Origin: DATKGW01 sp035510605
GTDB lineage: Bacteria > Patescibacteriota > Saccharimonadia > Saccharimonadales > CAIOMD01
DNA: 34,900 bases
Assembly: GCA_035510605.1 (NCBI GenBank)
Contig: DATKGW010000004.1
Location: 1-34,900 of the forward strand
Direction: 5' to 3'
Shown: in pieces, positions 30,209 through 34,900 of the stretch
How positions within the stretch are numbered: position 1 is the first letter of the stretch
Layout: each line of letters begins with the position of its first letter
Made by a program: the position numbers and the translations under genes
Notes under the pieces: generated by a model
The model's input: the letters and a program-made list of their open reading frames with translations, nothing else
What the model was told of the DNA's origin: nothing
Database searches by the model: none

Positions 30209-31246
30209 ATGCTTGATGATTTGAAATTAATCCATGAGCGTGATGCCGAGGACGCTTTAGGAATAGCCGAAAAGCAGTGGCAACAGCTGGAATATGAATT
30301 TAATATGCCTGATTTGAATTTCGGAAAGGCTGATGTAGATAATATTGTTTTTGCCGGAATGGGTGGTTCCGCCTTGGGCGCATTGCTCAGCCAAACATGG
30401 CCAGGCCACAAAATTCCCTTCGAAATCTGCCGCAATTATGATATTCCCAAATACGTTTCGAGCGAAACTTTGTTTGTGGCTTCGAGCTATTCCGGCAATA
30501 CTGAAGAAACACTTGAGGCTTTGGGCAAAGCCGAAGCGGCTAAAGCCAAAATAGTGGTAATTGCATCCGGTGGTAGATTAGCAGAAATCGCTAAAGCTAA
30601 AAATTATCCGATGGCGATTTTGCCAAGCGTTACTCAGCCGCGTTACGCTACTTTATATAGTTTTAAAGCTTTTGTGTCTTGGCTTGTAAAACTTGGGTTT
30701 GTTGATGCCAGTGAAGCTTCTTCTGCCATCAAGCCAACCATTGATTTCCTAAAAGAGGCAGTAGCCGGGTGGCGGCCGGATGTGGCGACGGCTCAAAATT
30801 ATGCCAAACAACTGGCTTTGGATGTGGTTGGTAAAAGCGTAGTTGTGTATGCTGGGCCGCTAATGTTCCCGGCGGCTTACAAGTGGAAGATTAGTTTTAA
30901 CGAAAATGCCAAAAACGTTGCTTGGGTTAACCAGTATCCGGAGTTTAATCATAATGAATTTATCGGCTGGACGAGCCACCCGTTAGAAAAGCCATATGCG
31001 GTGATTGATTTAAGATCTAACTTAGAACATCCGCGCATACAAAAGCGTTTCGAGGTCAGCGAGCGCTTACTTAGTGGCCGCCGCCCGGCACCGATTGTGG
31101 TAGCAGTGCAGGGGCAAACTATTTTAGAGCAACTTATATGGACAGTAGCACTTGGCGATTTTGTAACAATTTATTCGGCTTTACTAAATGGGCTTAACCC
31201 CACGCCGGTTGATTTAATAGAGAAATTCAAAAAAGAACTCGGCTAA
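30209..31246 (+). CDS. Bifunctional phosphoglucose/phosphomannose isomerase
   Basis: 345 aa with two SIS domains. MGGSALGALL (51-60) and SSYSGNTEET (92-101) are the sugar-phosphate-binding motifs; the C-terminal half has NKWKISF-type and GWTSHPLEKPYAVIDLRS segments typical of bacterial/archaeal PGI/PMI proteins. It interconverts fructose-6-P with glucose-6-P and mannose-6-P. The ATG at 30209 follows AAGGGATATAAG, a weak SD. Its stop is one base from the converging stop of the minus-strand gene at 31248. Confidence 0.9.
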   Translation: MLDDLKLIHERDAEDALGIAEKQWQQLEYEFNMPDLNFGKADVDNIVFAGMGGSALGALLSQTWPGHKIPFEICRNYDIPKYVSSETLFVASSYSGNTEETLEALGKAEAAKAKIVVIASGGRLAEIAKAKNYPMAILPSVTQPRYATLYSFKAFVSWLVKLGFVDASEASSAIKPTIDFLKEAVAGWRPDVATAQNYAKQLALDVVGKSVVVYAGPLMFPAAYKWKISFNENAKNVAWVNQYPEFNHNEFIGWTSHPLEKPYAVIDLRSNLEHPRIQKRFEVSERLLSGRRPAPIVVAVQGQTILEQLIWTVALGDFVTIYSALLNGLNPTPVDLIEKFKKELG

Positions 31247-31247
31247 A

Positions 31248-32330
31248 TTATCTGAGGTATTTTTTTAACCAAATCACAACACCAATTTCTTTGTTAATCT
31301 GCTCCGCTAAATCATATTGTGGCGCTTGATCAAATAAATCCAAAAGCTCTTCCTGCTTAGATTCTAGATAATCCAGTGCCTCATCTATTGTATTAAGGTT
31401 ATTTTCTGCGAGTACCCTCGTTAAATAATCTAGACAATTAATTTCTTCTGTTGTTTGTTTCCAATAAGCTTCTGCATTGGGGTTGCTTTGTTGAACAAAC
31501 TCCGCGTGCTTTTTGGTATGTTTTTCTATATCTGACTTAAGTCTGCTAACTTTTGTTTGAAGTTTTTCATCTAATCCGTCACCAATTTCTGGTGTTTCCT
31601 GACTTAACGCTCTCTCTAATTTTCTCTGAAAAACATCAAGCTCGTAAAGGTTAAACAGAGCATCCGATAAATTACTACGTTTTTCATCTTCGATATCACC
31701 AGAAGTCTCAAAAAGTTCAAGGGCGGTTGTTTTTATAGCTGTAGCCAATTCTTTCTTGTGCTCTATCAAATGCATTATTAGTTCTGCGTTACTAGCAAGT
31801 TTTAAGTTTTCTGGCACAAAACGGTGTATTTTAGCATCAGGATCACCCCGTAAAACAAGGGTGCGCGATTCGGCTTCGCCCAAAACATCCTTATAAATTT
31901 CATCTTCACTGACATCGGGGTATATTAAAGGCAATAGAACTTCATAAATTTCAGACGCTTCGGGGTAGCCAAAGCCCTCAATATCTGCGGTAGGATTGTC
32001 AGCCATAACAAAATCGCCGCGAGTTTTAGTTTCGGCTATGCACGATAACCCAATAATAAAATTTTCAGGGTTGCGCTTTATTTTTGCAACGGTTTCTGGC
32101 CGACCTAACGTTCCTAACTCGCTATCACCTCTGACTAAAAAATCTTCATGCGCATCGATAATCTCGATATCATCAGGGTTAGTTTCTCTATCTTGCTCTG
32201 TCAGTCGTTTTTGAATGTTAAAAAAACGGTAACAAGAAGAGGATAATTCGTTATTTCTAAGTATGTTGCCGTTCGGGTCAGTGCGAAAGGCGAGATTGGG
32301 TGTATCTGGTGTAGTTTTTAATGGTTCCAT
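31248..32330 (-). CDS. Hypothetical coiled-coil protein, 360 aa
   Basis: Soluble, acidic, no signal peptide. Residues 1-150 are mixed (RGDSELGTLGRPETVAKIKRNPENFIIGLSCI). Residues 175-355 are almost entirely charged helix, including LERALSQETPEIGDGLDEKLQTKVSRLKSDIEKHTKKHAEFVQQ, and should form coiled coils. I do not recognise a family. It stands alone between the PGI/PMI gene and the ABC exporter. The ATG at 32330 has no SD; an A/T-rich upstream region holds possible -10 boxes but none is distinctive. Confidence 0.55.
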   Translation of the reverse strand: MEPLKTTPDTPNLAFRTDPNGNILRNNELSSSCYRFFNIQKRLTEQDRETNPDDIEIIDAHEDFLVRGDSELGTLGRPETVAKIKRNPENFIIGLSCIAETKTRGDFVMADNPTADIEGFGYPEASEIYEVLLPLIYPDVSEDEIYKDVLGEAESRTLVLRGDPDAKIHRFVPENLKLASNAELIMHLIEHKKELATAIKTTALELFETSGDIEDEKRSNLSDALFNLYELDVFQRKLERALSQETPEIGDGLDEKLQTKVSRLKSDIEKHTKKHAEFVQQSNPNAEAYWKQTTEEINCLDYLTRVLAENNLNTIDEALDYLESKQEELLDLFDQAPQYDLAEQINKEIGVVIWLKKYLR

Positions 32331-32420
32331 TTTTGTTTTTCTAACTTAAATATATATTAGCAGAAAAGCTACAAAAAGTCAATTAAGTGTAGTAGTTAAA
32401 AAATAATATTTCACTTGAAG

Positions 32421-33650
32421 CTATTCGTGGCGGAGGGCTTCTATGGGGTCTTTGCGGGCGGCTTGGATAGCTGGCGCCATACCAAAAATAATACCTACTA
32501 CCGTAGATACTCCGGTGGCCAAAACAATTGTAGTTAGCGATAACGAAGGATGGATAGAAGTGGTCAAGCGAATAATGAAAGAGGCGAGAAGGGATAGTAA
32601 TATGCCTATTCCCCCGCCCAAAAGGCTGATAACCGTTGCTTCAATTAAAAATTGGCTTAAAATTTGCTGATTTGTGGCACCAATAGCTTTACGTACTCCA
32701 ATTTCACGAGTTCGCTCGCTGACGCTGACTAACATAATATTCATAATGCCAATCCCACCTACAAGCAAAGAAATGCCGGCAATAGCGGCTATAAAGCTGG
32801 TTAGAATATTAAAAACCTGATTGGTAGCATTTAAATATTCTGTTTGTTTGATGATTGTAAAATCTTCTTGCCCGTTGTGATTATTAAGTAGGGCTTGGTG
32901 AATAGCATTACCAACCGAAGTGACCGAACTACCGCTAGCAACTTTAGCATCCAATTCGCTAATTTGTAGATTTCCACCGCTTAATTGTTTGCCGACATTA
33001 AAAGGGATATAGATGACATTATTAAAATCCGTACCAAAATTCAGGGGATTTTCTGGAGTGGTTGCCATAATACCACGGATAACAAATTGCTGGCCCTTAA
33101 AACTAAATTCATTACCAATTGGATCTTGTCGTCCGAACAAATCATTGGCAATATTGCTACCAATCACGGTTGTGGCGACATCAGAGCTAGCCTGATTAAA
33201 AAATTCTCCGTAGGCAATCTTCTGTCCTAAAACCTGGTTATTATTTGGCAAAGTCGCCAAAACGGTGGCATTGGTGTAGTTGGGGATATTGGATGTACTG
33301 ACTGTTCCTGTAATCATGGCGCTATAACTAGCATCAATCACTCCGGGGGTAGCCTTAACACTGGCCAAGTCTTTATCAGTCAGGGTGCTGGTACCAATTA
33401 AGCTATCGATATTAATTTTAGTAATTTTACCAGACGAATTAAGATTAAACGCTCGCCCGGGCCGGATAGAGATAACATTATTTCCCAGTTGGTCTATCTG
33501 TGAGACGACTTGGTTTTTAATACCTTCGCCAATTGAAACCGTCATAACAACACTGGCAACGCCAATAACAACACCGAGCATGGTCAGCAGGCTGCGTATT
33601 CTGGCTTCCCTTATGCTGGTCGCTGCCATTTTGATGTTGTTCAATATCAT
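32421..33650 (-). CDS. MacB/FtsX-type ABC transporter permease
   Basis: 409 aa. The N-terminal helix with RSLLTMLGVVIGVASVVMTVSIGEG is the MacB signature, followed by a periplasmic core domain (about 45-260) and three C-terminal helices with GGIGIMNIMLVSVSERTREIGVRKAIGATN (FtsX fold). The partner ATPase gene overlaps it by four bases (ATGA). Such exporters use mechanotransmission to move lipoproteins, peptides or macrolides. No outer-membrane or membrane-fusion partner is visible, consistent with a monoderm cell. Confidence 0.92.
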   Translation of the reverse strand: MILNNIKMAATSIREARIRSLLTMLGVVIGVASVVMTVSIGEGIKNQVVSQIDQLGNNVISIRPGRAFNLNSSGKITKINIDSLIGTSTLTDKDLASVKATPGVIDASYSAMITGTVSTSNIPNYTNATVLATLPNNNQVLGQKIAYGEFFNQASSDVATTVIGSNIANDLFGRQDPIGNEFSFKGQQFVIRGIMATTPENPLNFGTDFNNVIYIPFNVGKQLSGGNLQISELDAKVASGSSVTSVGNAIHQALLNNHNGQEDFTIIKQTEYLNATNQVFNILTSFIAAIAGISLLVGGIGIMNIMLVSVSERTREIGVRKAIGATNQQILSQFLIEATVISLLGGGIGILLSLLASFIIRLTTSIHPSLSLTTIVLATGVSTVVGIIFGMAPAIQAARKDPIEALRHE

Positions 33651-34444
33651 TTCTTTGCAGCCTTAATCTTCTTAGTCTTAACTTTTTCGCGCTCTTCGAT
33701 TAGTTCGACCTCATCAACGCTCGGTGCATTGTGCAGCTCGGTAATATCGGCAGTTTCATGTATACCGAGATCTTTATCCTGGTGGATACGGCCGTCGCGC
33801 ATATAAACAACCCGGCTGGCATAGGCTGTTAAGTCGGGGTTGTGAGTAACCATGATAATTGTGTTGTCACCGTGGTGAATATCGCTGAGCAACTCCATTA
33901 TTACCTTACTACTGGCAGTATCGAGGTTGCCGGTAGGCTCGTCGGCAATGATAAGATTAGGTCTGTTTATTAGCGCCCGGGCAATCGCTACCCGTTGAGT
34001 TTGACCACCACTGAGTTGGCGGGGTAAATAATATTCTCTGGATTGCAGCCCGACTTTATTTAGAATTTCGCTTGCCCGGTGCAGGCGTCTTAAAGATGTC
34101 ATGCCTCGGTAAGCCAGGGGCAGGGCAACGTTTTCGATAACTTTCATCTTGGGAAGCAAATTATAATTTTGAAAAACAAAACCGATTTTATCACGGCGGG
34201 CCTTGGCGCGTGAGCGATTGTGTAAATGAGATACATTGCGGCTATCAAAGATATACATGCCTTGGCTGGGGCGGTCTAGTAAACCGATAATATTTAGCAA
34301 AGTACTTTTACCGGAACCACTTGGCCCCATAACCGCCACAAATTCGCCCCTTTCGATATCTAGACTAATATCATCAAGGGCTAGAGTAGTTGCACCACCA
34401 AAGCCGTAGACTTTGCTAACGTGTTCCAGTTTAATTAATGCCAT
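33647..34444 (-). CDS. MacB-type ABC transporter ATPase
   Basis: 265 aa from ATG 34444 (an in-frame TTG lies at 34480). Walker A GPSGSGKST (40-48), signature LSGGQTQRVAIARAL, Walker B LIIADEPTGNLD and the H-loop MVTHNPD are all intact. The C-terminal 40 residues form a charged Lys/Glu-rich extension (VDEVELIEEREKVKTKKIKAAKK) absent from minimal LolD/MacB ATPases. Promoter TTGTCT-17-TAAACT lies 7 nt before the ATG. It heads the two-gene exporter operon. Confidence 0.94.
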   Translation of the reverse strand: MALIKLEHVSKVYGFGGATTLALDDISLDIERGEFVAVMGPSGSGKSTLLNIIGLLDRPSQGMYIFDSRNVSHLHNRSRAKARRDKIGFVFQNYNLLPKMKVIENVALPLAYRGMTSLRRLHRASEILNKVGLQSREYYLPRQLSGGQTQRVAIARALINRPNLIIADEPTGNLDTASSKVIMELLSDIHHGDNTIIMVTHNPDLTAYASRVVYMRDGRIHQDKDLGIHETADITELHNAPSVDEVELIEEREKVKTKKIKAAKK

Positions 34445-34451
34445 TGCTATT

Positions 34452-34480
34452 AGTTTACGAACAGAGGTGTAATAAGACAA
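34452..34480 (-). promoter_or_regulatory. Promoter of the ABC exporter operon
   Basis: TTGTCT (34480-34475) and TAAACT (34457-34452) on the minus strand, 17 bp apart, with 7 nt to the ATG. This predicts a leaderless mRNA and supports the ATG at 34444 as the start. Confidence 0.6.
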
Positions 34481-34523
34481 GGTGAATTTATATAAATTTT
34501 TCGTATATAATTTAATCTGTTGC

Positions 34524-34614
34524 GGAGAGGTCGCATAGTTGGTCTAGTGCGCCGCCTTGGAAAGGCGGTATAGGGGCAACTCTATCAAGGGTTCAAATCC
34601 CTTCCTCTCCGCCA
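34524..34614 (+). tRNA. tRNA-Ser (anticodon GGA)
   Basis: Acceptor GGAGAGG (34524-34530) pairs with CCTCTCC (34604-34610), followed by G and CCA. CCGCC/GGCGG encloses TTGGAAA, so anticodon GGA (UCC/UCU). Long variable arm and T arm AAGGGTTCAAATCCCTT. A TATAAT box (34506-34511) lies 12 nt upstream. Confidence 0.95.
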
Positions 34615-34703
34615 TTTTATTAGAGGGAATTTTTACTGCAAGTGGTGAATTTTAAACTTATTCTAATTGTGCTGATAATCAATAAATGATAGGGGGAATA
34701 ATT

Positions 34704-34900
34704 ATGCCGCGAATAGGTCATTTTGAGCAAGCCTACGACGATCCGGAAGCTGCTGCAAGATTTTATAAAGAAGTTTTCGGTTGGAAAATCGAAGTCTGGA
34801 ATGGCGGGGAACAACCATATTGGATGGTAACCACCGGCCCGGACACCGAATTGCCGGGCATTAACGGTGGATTTGCAAAGAAAATGCCAAATGTGCCATC
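34704..34900 (+). CDS. VOC/glyoxalase-family protein (5' part; continues past window)
   Basis: 66 codons visible from ATG 34704, with SD aggggga 7 nt upstream. MPRIGHFEQAYDDPEAAARF followed by YKEVFGWKIEVWNGGEQPYWMVTTGPDTELPGINGGF is the typical first half of a VOC-superfamily protein of the glyoxalase/bleomycin-resistance type, with betaalphabeta-beta topology and His6 as a likely metal ligand. The second half is outside the window, so the active-site set cannot be checked. Confidence 0.88.
   Translation, partial: MPRIGHFEQAYDDPEAAARFYKEVFGWKIEVWNGGEQPYWMVTTGPDTELPGINGGFAKKMPNVP

Noticed and set aside
1..34900. CRISPR array, prophage or insertion sequence
   Set aside because: No regularly spaced repeats, no phage structural genes and no transposase were seen on either strand.

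Overview
The window looks like a chromosomal stretch of a small-genome Candidate Phyla Radiation bacterium, most likely Saccharibacteria (TM7) or a close relative. This is an inference from gene content: a minimal type IV secretion (T4SS) locus with PrgI, a VirB6-like protein and many tiny VirB2-like pilins, two GT-C-like membrane proteins, short lineage-specific acidic proteins, and compact gene packing. TGA is used as a real stop (for example in the ATGA overlaps of the pilin genes), so the UGA-recoded CPR groups are excluded.

Layout. 1-6380: T4SS region. The 3' part of a PrgI gene runs off the left edge on the minus strand, preceded by a 973-aa VirB6-like protein; six VirB2-like pilin paralogues diverge on the plus strand. 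6405-8150: Hsp20, a decayed comF pseudogene, two tRNA-Ser genes and a small PD-(D/E)XK-type protein. 8149-15829: glycosylation genes (GT2, two GT-C-like membrane proteins, a polyprenol-phosphate mannose synthase), a PH-like membrane protein, a possible RNA attenuator, tRNA-Arg(GCG), a toxin-antitoxin pair between 21-bp direct repeats, a third tRNA-Ser, and an HIT hydrolase. 15898-21833: an XRE-HAD fusion, valS, tsaD and a Mur ligase. 21834-23280: a structured, GC-richer, largely noncoding block plus one unrecognised gene. 23337-26898: an unknown gene, phosphomanno/glucomutase, and two unknown genes, one with a PD-(D/E)XK-like signature. 27015-29003: CIRCE-groES-groEL. 29133-34900: small membrane protein, acidic protein, bifunctional PGI/PMI, coiled-coil protein, MacB-like ABC exporter, tRNA-Ser(GGA) and the start of a VOC/glyoxalase gene.

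How the parts fit. PGI/PMI, PMM/PGM, polyprenol-phosphate mannose synthase and GT-C-like membrane proteins could form a route from fructose-6-phosphate to lipid-linked mannose and surface glycans. The T4SS genes would build a surface machine or pilus. All four bacterial serine tRNA isoacceptors (GCT, TGA, CGA, GGA) are within 27 kb. A recurring architecture is a -10 box, often the extended form TGnTATAAT, ending only 6-9 nt before the start codon. It implies leaderless mRNAs for about a dozen genes, while others (pilins 5 and 6, hsp20, groES/EL, VOC) have clear Shine-Dalgarno sites.

Most intriguing items: the ~560-nt candidate noncoding RNA on the minus strand (about 22406-21838), the leaderless start pattern, the kissing-loop attenuator at 11041-11154, the repeat-flanked toxin-antitoxin cassette beside a truncated HD-hydrolase gene, and the six-pilin array with paired cysteines.
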